Assembly (NCBI RefSeq): GCF_049650445.1
Contig: NZ_JBASAD010000037.1
Location: 1-64,000 of the forward strand
From: Castellaniella sp049650445
Lineage (GTDB): Bacteria; Pseudomonadota; Gammaproteobacteria; Burkholderiales; Burkholderiaceae_B
Reading direction: 5' to 3'
DNA length: 64,000 nucleotides
Part shown: positions 7,869 through 15,960 of the stretch, piece by piece
How the letters are laid out: the number at the start of each line of letters is the position of its first letter
How positions within the stretch are numbered: position 1 is the stretch's first letter
The notes under the pieces: generated by a model
What the model was told of the DNA's origin: nothing
Database searches by the model: none
The model's input: only the letters and a program-made list of their open reading frames with translations
Made by a program: the position numbers and the translations under genes

Positions 7869-8040
7869 CCTGGCTTGTCGCACGCCTGCAGAATCTGTGC
7901 CTTGAAGACTTTGCTATGCACACGCCGCGCGGGCCGCTGCACTGAAGTGTCTGAATCCATGGATAGTCCCCACTAAAAACAAGTGGGGACTATCGTCCTG
8001 ATTGCCATGCGCCTTCAAGGTGTGTTCGGCGCGCGCTTAC
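7869..8040 (-). mobile_element. Left end of an IS66-type element with 5' part of tnpA
   Basis: Read on the minus strand, this begins at 8040 with GTAAGCGCGCGCCGAAC, and IS66-family ends characteristically start GTAAGC. It then has a perfect hairpin (7962-7994), and from the ATG at 7960 a reading frame MDSDTSVQRPARRVHSKVFK..ILQACDKPGV. This resembles the start of IS66 TnpA (HS.EFKA.VL.AC..PG). The IS3-family element interrupts it after about 30 codons and the remainder is not found beyond that insertion. It also truncates the IS4-type transposase gene on its other side. Confidence 0.6.
7962..7994. repeat. Perfect 13-bp hairpin just inside the IS66-type end
   Basis: GATAGTCCCCACT, a 7-nt loop, then its exact complement. 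It sits immediately before the tnpA ATG on the minus strand. Insertion sequences often carry such a hairpin to stop transcripts entering from outside from being translated. A related hairpin occupies the same position in the second IS66-type remnant (8795-8832). Confidence 0.6.
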
Positions 8041-8461
8041 TCACGACCAGACTGGAATGCATCAAGATACCGCAAACGGTGAGGCGTGCGACCCGGCCGA
8101 TTAGGCCCACGCCGCCGACGTCTCTGCCATAGGATATCTCCGTCGTGTCGTGCAGTACGAGCAATGGCCCCGGGGCCGCGTCTACACGCTCCTGGGTGCG
8201 GCGCATATGACCGGAGAGGATTGCGCGTTCGTTGACTCGTGGGTTGGAGAAGAAACGGTAGGCCGCCTTCGCCTGAGCCCAGTCCTGGCTGGCAAACGGG
8301 ATGCTGGGTCCCCCGGTGTCCGAGAGTTGCATGAGGATCTGTCGGAGCCGTCGCGCAAGCCGCAAATCACAGAACCCGTGTGGCGCAGAGCGCCCCTCAT
8401 GCTCGGCCCAAGCGTCGGCGCCAAACGGCCAATCCAGATGCTGTGTCATGTTCGCCACCAT
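8015..8461 (-). pseudogene. IS4-family (Tn5-like) transposase, N-terminal fragment
   Basis: About 140 residues of a transposase N-terminus. DLRLARRLRQILMQLSD..G.SIPFASQDWAQAKAAYRFFSN matches the Tn5-type DNA-binding domain (the A.W..TKAAYRFF motif), followed by AILSGHMRRTQERV and LVLHDTTEISY, whose Asp corresponds to the first catalytic DDE residue. A complete protein is about 450 residues. This one stops at the GTAAGC end of the IS66-type element (8040). The start may be the ATG at 8449 or the GTG at 8461. Not functional. Confidence 0.8.
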
Positions 8462-8553
8462 CAGTCAGGTCTAACCGATGGAAGCATACGTCAAGTTAAA
8501 GTAAATAATTGAGAACCTTCTGCATCTCAATGATATTAGTGGGTAATTGCAAG

Positions 8554-8570
8554 GTTCGGCGCGCGCTTAC
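8554..8570 (-). repeat. Second copy of the 17-bp IS66-type end sequence
   Basis: GTAAGCGCGCGCCGAAC on the minus strand, identical to 8024-8040 and in the same orientation. The two copies bracket the IS4-type transposase fragment (about 513 bp). It either marks a second inserted or deleted element end or a duplication made during rearrangement. Too long for a normal IS4 target duplication. Confidence 0.55.
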
Positions 8571-8820
8571 GGATTCAGGCGCGCCAAGCATGTTGACCGG
8601 ACCACACTTGCCTGCCAGGTACTCTTTACGCCAACGACTCCATTGGTTGTAGTGCAGGTCGCGCGTCCTGGCAAACCGTGCCAACGGAACGCCCAGGGCC
8701 AGGAATTCTTGCACAGTTCGATGCTTCTCCTCTTTGGAGAAATGCCGTCGAGGCAGAGTGCGAAAGTCCTCACCAGCCCCAAATGTCGCGGTGTCAATAG
8801 ATCCCCATCTGGAAATTGAT
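8571..8820 (-). pseudogene. IS66 TnpA-like reading frame, truncated
   Basis: The open frame reads TLPRRHFSKEEKHRTVQEFL, then LALGVPLARFARTRDLHYNQ and WSRWRKEYLAG. This is a helix-turn-helix of the TnpA/TnpB (Orf1) type of IS66-like elements, where an H..F..E.K..VV.E.L..G..L..FAR.....N.L..WR pattern is expected. It is cut after GAPES by the GTAAGC sequence at 8570. No start codon is clear upstream, because the frame runs into the 8795-8832 hairpin. Confidence 0.55.
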
Positions 8821-8832
8821 GGGGATCTATTG
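8795..8832. repeat. Perfect 15-bp hairpin
   Basis: CAATAGATCCCCATC, an 8-nt loop, then its exact complement. It lies about 48 bp inside the GTAAGC end at 8880 and just before the TnpA-like frame, the same place as the hairpin at 7962-7994, with which it shares ATAG.TCCCCA in the stem. Besides a role in the insertion sequence it could act as a terminator for the adhesin transcript coming from 8906. Confidence 0.6.
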
Positions 8833-8905
8833 TCCAGTTACCGCCACTGGGTTCAAGACGGTGCTGGCCGGGGGGCTTACAGATTAAGACTGCTTACCTA
8901 CTTCC

Positions 8906-11900
8906 TTACTGATCGACCTTCAACTTTCCATCAGCGATCATCTGCTGAATCATATGGGCTTGATCCATACCGGAATAAGCTTGGGTCAGGTCTGTATTCT
9001 CAATCACGATTTGCTGATCATGGCCATGGGCAACGTCCCCGGTGGTGCTGACGTTGATGATGGTCTTCCCAGCGTTTGCACCTGTGCCACCGGTGATCTG
9101 CAGATACTGAGAGAGATCTCCGTGCAAACCACCGCCGGTGTCATGGTGGTTCTGCAGCAAATCGCTAAGATCCAGCATATCTTTACCGTGAAGATCCGTC
9201 CCCCCCACACCGAAATCGGTGACACGATCAACGGCTGGTGCAGCAGTCGTGCCCTTATCGTTCAACTGCCAGACGAACACATCATCACCGGCGCCCCCGG
9301 TCAGGGTGTCATTACCGGCACCACCGTAGAGGATATCGTTACCTGACCCGCCATCCAGGACGTCGTTACCGCCGCCGCCGTAGAGGATATCGTTGCCAGA
9401 TCCACCATACAGATGATCGTTATTGTCGTAATCCGTTGACTTGTTGAATTCACCATGGTTGACCGTGATGTAATCATGGATATCCTGATTGGTGACCTCT
9501 GCAGCAGTCTTCCCTGTATGGCTAGCCACGTAGGATTTCAAGTCACTCACACCAGAAATCCCAGAATCGTTATTACCCAAGATCAAGGAATCCCCAAACA
9601 GAATGTCATTCCCATTGCCCCCGTTAATAGTATCTTGTCCCATTTGCTGCATGACTTCTGTTCCCAGAATAGCCGCAGCCAAATCGCTCGGATCGATACC
9701 TGTCTGAGGATGATGATCTGTATCGTAGGACTTCAAGTCATTATTACTGACCTTTTCCCCCATACCAATGGCCTCGACCACCATACCGTTAATGCTGGAA
9801 ATAATTCCAAAGGCGCTTTGTGCGTCAGAGATCACGTTACTATCATTCTCGCTACTACCGTTACCCTTGATGATAGCCAAGCCAACTCCACCATTACCGT
9901 TGGCTGCGAAAACATAATGATCCTGAACTTGATCATTCGGATCGCTCCAGTTATCAGACCAACTCGACCAGCCTAAAAATTTTGATTCTGTCCACTGATG
10001 GACACGCCCCAATTCGTCAATAATAACTCTAGTCTGGCCACCCACTTGAGCAGTGACCACATCACCCAGCTGGTAGCCTGCTGGCTTGATAGAGCTTAAA
10101 TTTGAATCGCTACCAGAGTAGTTATCGATCACCTTAGGATTATCGCTGCTGTCAACATAACGATAGGTCGGCTTCCCATCGGTAATGAAATACGTCAGAT
10201 TATGCCCAGGATTACCCGTCACATCTGAGGAATGGAACCAATTGGCTGCATCCTTAAAGGCTGCCTCGTAGTTAGTACCCCCACCTGAACTCATGGAGTT
10301 CAGGAACGTCTGCAATTTAGAATCCACATTCGGATCCGTCAGGTCAAAGGTGACGGTCTCACGCACGGTGCTGTCAAAGTCTGAAATATACACATTGACT
10401 TTGCCACTGCCATCTTCCAGAGCCTTAGCTTTCAGAGTATCAATGACACTCTTGATGGCGGCCGCAGCATCTTCAACGCCCTTGGCCCCCATGCTCCCAG
10501 ATGTATCCACGATAAAGGCAATGTTGTAGTTCTGCCCGGGAACCGTAGTCAAACCGGGAGGCACATCGCCGACAATGATGGAATTGACATTACTACCGTC
10601 GGTGATCGTATCGTCACCAGCCGTGCCAAACTTGACGTCGTAGTTGGCGTCGGTATGGCCCTGGATATCGAAGCTCACGTTCTTGGTAACCGTGTCGCCA
10701 TCAGCATCCTTCAGCGTGTAGCTGAACTGGACGTCAATCGTGTCGCCGTCATTCAAGGCCTGCGTAGCAGACTTTGTGTTGTCCAGCGTGAACTTCCACG
10801 TCCCATCCGATTTTTGATCCAAGTGACCGTAATCCGCCAGGTTCACTGTCGTGCCGCCCTTGGTAGCTACCGCTGTACCCCAGGCAAGCGCACCGGAGGA
10901 TGCCGCACCGTCAGCGCCATAACTACTGTCACTGCCGGCCCCAAGAACATCACCCTCGACGAAGTTCGTCGCCGCATCCTCAATCACCGTGCCGCCATTA
11001 TGATTCTGCGCCGTCGGCACGTCGTCGGCAATGCCCACCTTCACGATCATGTCCACCTGAGTGCCATCGCCCAGCGTCACCTTCACCGTCACGCTGTCGG
11101 CATCGGCCTTCGTGTCCGCACCCGAACCCGTGTGCGTGTACAGACCCGTCTGCTGGTACACCGCATTGCCCGAGGCATCCACCGTCACCGAACCGTACGT
11201 GCCCGTATAGGTACCCGCAGCCAGTTGCGCACCGGCAGGCAGGCCAGTCACCGTCACGGCATGGGTCACGTCATTGCCTGGCGTGCCGTCCGTGTTGGCC
11301 GCCACGTCCACATCCGACGAACTCGCCGCGCCAGACAGACCGCTCGTGTCCGTACCTGCAATCGTGGCCGTCGTGCTCGCGCTGTTCGTGTCGCCGTCCT
11401 TATCCTCCACCGTGAAGGTGAAGGTATAGCTCGTGCCCGCGCCAGAGGCCGGCACGCCGTTGTAGCTGAAGTCTCCAGTGGTGCCGTTCAGACTCACCAC
11501 CGAACCATCGGCCAGCGTGAAGCTGTAGTTGCCGCTGCCGTCCTTCACGCCAGTGACCGTCTCGCCGCCCACCTTCACCGTGACGCTCTTCTCGCCATCG
11601 GCGCCGAAGGCCATGTCCACGCTGCCGGTGATCGCGGCGCCGTAGGCGCCCGTAGCTTCCGTGTCCACCGTGATCGTGGGCACATCGTCCACGATCGTCA
11701 CCGTCAGCGCGCCGCTGGCCGAGCTACCGCCGACGCCGGTCACCGCGACGGGAATGCTGTCTTGCACCGTATTGTTGCCGTCGGCACTGGGGTGCGCCTG
11801 CTCACCCGACAGCGTGTAGCTATAGGAGATTTCGACCGACTTGCCGTCCGGCGAAACCGTATGGCCGGTGACCGTCAGCACGCCCGTCCCCGTATTCACC

Positions 11901-14900
11901 GTCTTGCCGTCGAGCTGGGCCAAGGTATACGGAGTCCCGTCCAGGGTCACGCTGGCGACCCCATCGGTCGCCGTCACCGTGATCTTGCCCGTGGTCGTCT
12001 CGCTGCCATCGCTGTTGTTGCCCGCATCGCCATCGGACATCTCGCCCGTGCCGGCCGGCAAGCCGGCCTCGAACACCTTGCCCGCATCCGGGCCCGCACC
12101 CGCATCGAAGCTCACGTCCGCCGTATCGGCCGTGCCCTGGATATGAATGGTCAGCGAGGCTTCGGACGTATCGCCGTCATTGTCCGTCAGCGTGTACTTC
12201 AGGATAAAGTCCTTCACCTGCCCTTCGGCCAGCGCCTGCGTGGCCGGCTTGGTGTTGTCCAGCACGAAGGACCAAACGCCCGCCGGCCCCAGCACCAGCA
12301 TGCCGTACTGGGACAGGTCGGCCTGCGCCGCCGCGTTGTCGCCGGCATTCCAGGCGAAGCCGTCGAGCAGATCGTTCGGACCGTCCGCGCCCCAGCCGGT
12401 GTCGTTCAGGAGCACATTGCCCGTCAGAACCGCCGCCAGACCATGAGCGTCCTCGACCACCGTACCGCCGTTGTCATTGACGGCCAGCGGGCTGTCATCC
12501 TGGATGTTGACCGTCAGGTGACCTGTGGTCGTGGTATGACCGTCCGACACCAGGATTGGCACACCCACATTCAGGGCGTCTTCGATGCTCGTATTCGGGT
12601 GATCGATTGGCGCCAGCAGCTTCACGTCGTAGGAGTAGGTACCATCATGGTTGTCATGCAACGTGATCTTGATCACATCCTGGCCGACCAGCTTCCCGCC
12701 GACACGGCCAGTCAGCGTCTGCCCATCGCTGGACAGCACCCAATGCACCGTCTGATCGTTCGAGGTCAGAGTTTCGGACGGCGTGCCCAACTTCACCGTC
12801 AACACATCGCCCGCATCCACGTCATGGACCGTGAACGTGCCGCTGTCCTTGGCGCTGTTGGTCGTGTCGGGGTCGCCGTTGTCATCCGGGATGCCATCGC
12901 CATGCGGCGGCAGCGGGAACGGGAATCCGGCCCGCAGCCCTTCTTCCGACACCGCCGCGTTCGCGTCAGTGCCTTCCTGGCCGAAGGTGATCGTCGGCGC
13001 ATCATTCGTGCCCTTGACGGTGACCGTCAACGTCGCCGTGGACGTATCGCCATCATTGTCCGTCAGCGTATAGGTGATCGCAAAGTCTCGCGTCTCGCCC
13101 TCGGCCAGCGCCTGCGTGGCGTCCTTGCCGTTGTCCAGCACGAACACCCAGTTGCCCGTGGGCAACAAGGTCAAATGACCGTAATCGGACAGACTGGCAC
13201 CGCCAGCCACAGGATTGCCATCGCCATCCACCTGGACCGCGTTGCTGCCATTCCACTGGAAACCATGCACGATGTCCTTCGGGCCATCCGCGCCCCAGCC
13301 AACGTCATTGGCCAGCACGTTGCCCGACAGAATCGCCGCCAGACCGTGGGAGTCCTCGACCACCGTGCCGCCGTTGTCATCGACAGCCAGCGGGCTGTCA
13401 TCCTGGATGTTGACCGTCAGGTGACCTGTGGTCGTGGTGTGACCGTCCGACACCAGAATCGGCACACCGACGTTCAGGGCGTCTTCAATCGTCTTGTTCG
13501 GGTGATCGATCGGCGCCAGCAGCTTCACGTCGTAGGAGTAGGTACCATCATGGTTGTCTTGCAGCGTGATCTTGATCACGTCCTGGCCGATCAGCTTCCC
13601 GCCGACCCGGCCGGTCAGCGTCTGCCCATCGCTGGACAACACCCAATGCACCGTCTGATCGTTCGAGGTCAGCGTTTCGGACGGCGTGCCCAGCTTCACT
13701 GTCAACACATCGCCCGCATCCACGTCGTGGACCGTGAACGTGCCGCTGTCCTTGGCGCTGTTGGTCGTATCCGGGGTGCCAGCGCCGTCCGGGATGCCAT
13801 CGCCATGCGGCGGCAGCGGGAACGGGATTCCGGCCCGCAGCCCCTCTTCCGACACCGCCGCACTCGCGTCAGTACCGTCATTGCCGAAGGTGATGGTTGG
13901 CGCATCGTTGATGCCGTTGACGGTAATCGTCAGCGTCGTGGACGAGGGATCACCATCCTGGTCGGTCAGCGTGTAGGTGAAGACTTCCGTGGGATGGGAA
14001 TCCGCCCCCAGCGCCTGCACAGCGCCGTAGCGGGGATCGTCTCCCCCCGCCAGCGTATAGGTATAGTTCCCGTCCGCGTCGATCGTCAGGTCGCCGTAGA
14101 CACCCTGCACAGTCACCGTGCCGCTTTCAGGCACAGGGGTGCCGTCCGCTGCGCCCGGCGCCTGAATCGCGGTCACGTGGGTGGGATCCGCCGCCAGCGT
14201 ATCCTCGCCGTCAGCCCCCGTGCCAGTAATGACGTTGCCAATGACGCTCAGAACAGTGTCTTCCGTCACTTCGGCGGTATCCGGTTTGGCGACAGGTTCT
14301 GTATCCGTGATGGCTGCCACAATCTCGCTGGTGACGGAACGGCCCAGGCTGTCCACCACAGTGACGCCGATGGAATCGGGCAAGTATTGCCCGATGAACG
14401 GATCCGTGGCCGCACCCGTGTGATCCTGCCAACCGTCGGACACATAATGGTAGGTGACCGTGCCTGTGGCCGGGTCATAGCCGGTCAGGGTCAGGAGACC
14501 TCGGTCCGTATCAATGACGATGGGCGCACCCGGCGTCGCGGCGACGAGTTCGGCCAACGTCACCGTCAGAGAAGCGGCCGGAGGCGCGCCATCGCCGCCG
14601 GCCGTGCCGGTCTCGCCTGCGAAATTGAACACCAGGGCGGCCAGGCCAGCCGCAGCGGAGAAGGAGAAGGTTCCCTCGACTCCAGTGGTCGTATCGGCTT
14701 CGCCGATGGTGAAGGTGCCCGGCACGAGGACCGGCCCGCCTTCATGGGTACGATCGTTGCCGTCGGGAATGTTCAGTGTTGGCCCAGCAGGAATCAGCGG
14801 GGCCGCGTCGTCCCCCGCCGCAGCCCCGCCCAACAGCGTGAATTCCGGCGTTTCCAGACCCGGGCGCGGATAGGCCAGATCCAGGGGCGAGGTGGCCTCG

Positions 14901-15295
14901 GTGATGCTGGCCAGCCGCGTGAAGCTGTCGCCGCCGCCACCGCCGCCGGTCAAGGTCGCAGCGGTCGGGTCCAGGATGGCGAACGGGTCCTGACCGGCGT
15001 CGAGCGCCGCCAGGATCTGGTCGGCCGTCGTATCGGCCGGGGGCGCCACAGCATTGTCGGCCGGCTGCGGGTTTGCAGCGGCCAGGTCGTCGGAAACCAG
15101 CATGTCGGTGTTCTGGCCGACGATGACCGGCGGCACGCCGTTGGCCTGCAGGGTCACGCTGGCGCCTTCGTTCGTCAGGATGTGCGCGTTGACCGGCACG
15201 CGCATGCCTTCGTGCAGCGCAATCATCGTGCCGTCGGATGCGCGCATCCAGGCCTGGCCGGTGACGTGAGTGATCAGGACGGTATCGGTAGCCAT
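8906..15295 (-). CDS. Large RTX adhesin with LapA-type retention module (BrtA-like)
   Basis: Surface adhesin of 2129 residues, exported by a type I system and held in the outer membrane by its N-terminus. The ATG at 15295 (MATDTVLITHVTG) is chosen because the small adhesin starts homologously. Residues 1-140 are the retention module, with a LapG-type site PTAAT at 110-114 followed by six glycines. Residues about 320-460 are a VCBS-like domain. Two tandem ~301-residue repeats fill about 458-1059, followed by more T1SS-type repeats to about 1560. A von Willebrand A domain covers about 1580-1800 with a MIDAS DTSGS. RTX nonapeptides (GGSGNDILYGG) lie at about 1955-2003. The C-terminal VCA0849-type secretion domain ends KLKVDQ. 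The vWFA part is clearly lower in GC than the rest. Partners are lapG-lapD and lapBCE. Confidence 0.93.
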   Translation of the reverse strand: MATDTVLITHVTGQAWMRASDGTMIALHEGMRVPVNAHILTNEGASVTLQANGVPPVIVGQNTDMLVSDDLAAANPQPADNAVAPPADTTADQILAALDAGQDPFAILDPTAATLTGGGGGGDSFTRLASITEATSPLDLAYPRPGLETPEFTLLGGAAAGDDAAPLIPAGPTLNIPDGNDRTHEGGPVLVPGTFTIGEADTTTGVEGTFSFSAAAGLAALVFNFAGETGTAGGDGAPPAASLTVTLAELVAATPGAPIVIDTDRGLLTLTGYDPATGTVTYHYVSDGWQDHTGAATDPFIGQYLPDSIGVTVVDSLGRSVTSEIVAAITDTEPVAKPDTAEVTEDTVLSVIGNVITGTGADGEDTLAADPTHVTAIQAPGAADGTPVPESGTVTVQGVYGDLTIDADGNYTYTLAGGDDPRYGAVQALGADSHPTEVFTYTLTDQDGDPSSTTLTITVNGINDAPTITFGNDGTDASAAVSEEGLRAGIPFPLPPHGDGIPDGAGTPDTTNSAKDSGTFTVHDVDAGDVLTVKLGTPSETLTSNDQTVHWVLSSDGQTLTGRVGGKLIGQDVIKITLQDNHDGTYSYDVKLLAPIDHPNKTIEDALNVGVPILVSDGHTTTTGHLTVNIQDDSPLAVDDNGGTVVEDSHGLAAILSGNVLANDVGWGADGPKDIVHGFQWNGSNAVQVDGDGNPVAGGASLSDYGHLTLLPTGNWVFVLDNGKDATQALAEGETRDFAITYTLTDNDGDTSTATLTVTVKGTNDAPTITFGQEGTDANAAVSEEGLRAGFPFPLPPHGDGIPDDNGDPDTTNSAKDSGTFTVHDVDAGDVLTVKLGTPSETLTSNDQTVHWVLSSDGQTLTGRVGGKLVGQDVIKITLHDNHDGTYSYDVKLLAPIDHPNTSIEDALNVGVPILVSDGHTTTTGHLTVNIQDDSPLAVNDNGGTVVEDAHGLAAVLTGNVLLNDTGWGADGPNDLLDGFAWNAGDNAAAQADLSQYGMLVLGPAGVWSFVLDNTKPATQALAEGQVKDFILKYTLTDNDGDTSEASLTIHIQGTADTADVSFDAGAGPDAGKVFEAGLPAGTGEMSDGDAGNNSDGSETTTGKITVTATDGVASVTLDGTPYTLAQLDGKTVNTGTGVLTVTGHTVSPDGKSVEISYSYTLSGEQAHPSADGNNTVQDSIPVAVTGVGGSSASGALTVTIVDDVPTITVDTEATGAYGAAITGSVDMAFGADGEKSVTVKVGGETVTGVKDGSGNYSFTLADGSVVSLNGTTGDFSYNGVPASGAGTSYTFTFTVEDKDGDTNSASTTATIAGTDTSGLSGAASSSDVDVAANTDGTPGNDVTHAVTVTGLPAGAQLAAGTYTGTYGSVTVDASGNAVYQQTGLYTHTGSGADTKADADSVTVKVTLGDGTQVDMIVKVGIADDVPTAQNHNGGTVIEDAATNFVEGDVLGAGSDSSYGADGAASSGALAWGTAVATKGGTTVNLADYGHLDQKSDGTWKFTLDNTKSATQALNDGDTIDVQFSYTLKDADGDTVTKNVSFDIQGHTDANYDVKFGTAGDDTITDGSNVNSIIVGDVPPGLTTVPGQNYNIAFIVDTSGSMGAKGVEDAAAAIKSVIDTLKAKALEDGSGKVNVYISDFDSTVRETVTFDLTDPNVDSKLQTFLNSMSSGGGTNYEAAFKDAANWFHSSDVTGNPGHNLTYFITDGKPTYRYVDSSDNPKVIDNYSGSDSNLSSIKPAGYQLGDVVTAQVGGQTRVIIDELGRVHQWTESKFLGWSSWSDNWSDPNDQVQDHYVFAANGNGGVGLAIIKGNGSSENDSNVISDAQSAFGIISSINGMVVEAIGMGEKVSNNDLKSYDTDHHPQTGIDPSDLAAAILGTEVMQQMGQDTINGGNGNDILFGDSLILGNNDSGISGVSDLKSYVASHTGKTAAEVTNQDIHDYITVNHGEFNKSTDYDNNDHLYGGSGNDILYGGGGNDVLDGGSGNDILYGGAGNDTLTGGAGDDVFVWQLNDKGTTAAPAVDRVTDFGVGGTDLHGKDMLDLSDLLQNHHDTGGGLHGDLSQYLQITGGTGANAGKTIINVSTTGDVAHGHDQQIVIENTDLTQAYSGMDQAHMIQQMIADGKLKVDQ
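12118..13923 (-). repeat. Two tandem 903-bp repeat units within the adhesin
   Basis: The sequence repeats with a period of 903 bp (301 codons); for example the ACGG ending at 13020 recurs at 13923. The best conserved parts are about 12440-13020 against 13343-13923, encoding SEEGLRAG.PFPLPPHGDG through GGTVVED with only a few substitutions. Such near-identity allows unequal recombination, which would change stalk length in whole units without shifting the frame. Confidence 0.85.
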
Positions 15296-15398
15296 GTGGG
15301 TTCCCCAGTGGTGAATTCTGTAGCGCCGACGGATACGCAAAATGCGCTCTTGCGGCGATCATGTGTCGGGATGCTACGCGAGTGGCTGCGATCTTCGT

Positions 15399-15416
15399 AT
15401 TGGCGGGAAAGACAAT
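15399..15416. promoter_or_regulatory. Shared upstream element of the large adhesin
   Basis: ATTGGCGGGAAAGACAAT on the plus strand, 103 bp upstream of the adhesin ATG. It differs from the lapG element (5717-5734) at two central positions only. The 392-bp gap 15296-15687 contains this element, an imperfect inverted repeat at 15436-15526 and the brnTA operator, but no gene. Confidence 0.55.
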
Positions 15417-15435
15417 AAGGGGGCGGGAGTGACTA

Positions 15436-15526
15436 GGGAAAACACGGAGGCCGGACAGCGGCGTTTTGGCGTGGGCGACCGAGGCATGGAAATATCCGGG
15501 AGCGTTTTAGCCGTCCGGTGTTTCCC
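15436..15526. repeat. Long imperfect inverted repeat between adhesin and brnT
   Basis: GGGAAAACAC at 15436 pairs with GTGTTTCCC ending at 15526. Inside it CCGGAC and GCGTTTT recur on both arms (GTCCGG and AGCGTTTTAG on the right), giving a long interrupted hairpin of about 90 bp. It may be a terminator for something that once read into this gap, or a binding region. No T-run. Confidence 0.35.
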
Positions 15527-15667
15527 GTCTGGTGGAGGCTGCGGGCCACTTGCAAAATAAGGCACCCGGAACATCACAACCCGGTGGCCGAGCCGATTTC
15601 CCAGCAATCAGACCCGATATACCTTACCCATCAGATGCGTGCTGGCAGGAGCCCTTGCTCACCTTAT

Positions 15668-15685
15668 TTATTGTATATACAATAA
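15668..15685. promoter_or_regulatory. Perfect 18-bp palindrome before brnT, likely BrnA operator
   Basis: TTATTGTATATACAATAA is an exact palindrome ending 2 bp before the brnT start codon, and it contains -10-like sequence. BrnTA modules are known to be repressed by their own antitoxin BrnA or the BrnTA complex, and a palindrome at this place is the natural operator. It leaves no space for a ribosome-binding site of normal spacing, so the brnT mRNA may be nearly leaderless. Confidence 0.65.
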
Positions 15686-15687
15686 CT

Positions 15688-15960
15688 ATGCAAATTACCA
15701 GCGACCCCGTCAAGCGCATCAAGACCCTGGCAGAACGCGGGCTTGATATGTATCTGGCAGATCAGGTATTCGCTGGCAAACACTTCACCGCGCTCGACAA
15801 CCGCGCTGATTACGGCGAACCTCGCTACATTACTATCGGTGAGATGGACGACCGGATGGTCGTTCTGGTTTGGACGCCACGCGGCACGATGCGCCGCATC
15901 ATCAGCATGAGGAAAGCCAATGCCCGTGAGCAAGAAAGATATGCGCGCCATCTCGCCTGA
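15688..15960 (+). CDS. brnT: BrnT-type toxin (type II toxin-antitoxin)
   Basis: RelE-fold ribonuclease toxin of 90 residues, the usual BrnT size. Seen are DPVKRIKTLAERGLDMYLADQVF.G, then RADYGEPRYITIGEMDDRMVVLVWTPRGTMRRIISMRKAN.RE..RY. These match the BrnT pattern with the conserved YGE.R....G...... and the terminal R.IS.RKA..RE...Y. The ATG at 15688 is chosen over an upstream extension of the open frame because family sequence begins there and the operator palindrome directly precedes it. It overlaps brnA by 41 bp, the standard toxin-first order of this module. Confidence 0.9.
   Translation: MQITSDPVKRIKTLAERGLDMYLADQVFAGKHFTALDNRADYGEPRYITIGEMDDRMVVLVWTPRGTMRRIISMRKANAREQERYARHLA

Larger units (their letters stand above)
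8571..8880 (-). mobile_element. Second IS66-type remnant next to the large adhesin
   Basis: On the minus strand it begins at 8880 with GTAAGCCCCCCGGCCAGCACC, another GTAAGC end. It then has a perfect 15-bp hairpin at 8795-8832 and a TnpA-like reading frame that runs to 8571, where a further GTAAGC end abuts it. The remnant ends only 25 bp from the stop codon of the large adhesin, so the element inserted right behind that gene. Confidence 0.55.

Noticed and set aside
6665..7871. Target-site duplication of the IS3-family element
   Set aside because: Bases outside the inverted repeats (ACC on the left, CCT on the right) do not match, and trying other boundaries gave no direct repeat of 3-5 bp.
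10655..15418. 1587-codon open frame on the plus strand, antisense to the large adhesin
   Set aside because: It mirrors the adhesin's codon bias. The translation is Arg/His/Gly/Ala-rich without domains, and the minus-strand frame encodes a clear multi-domain protein.
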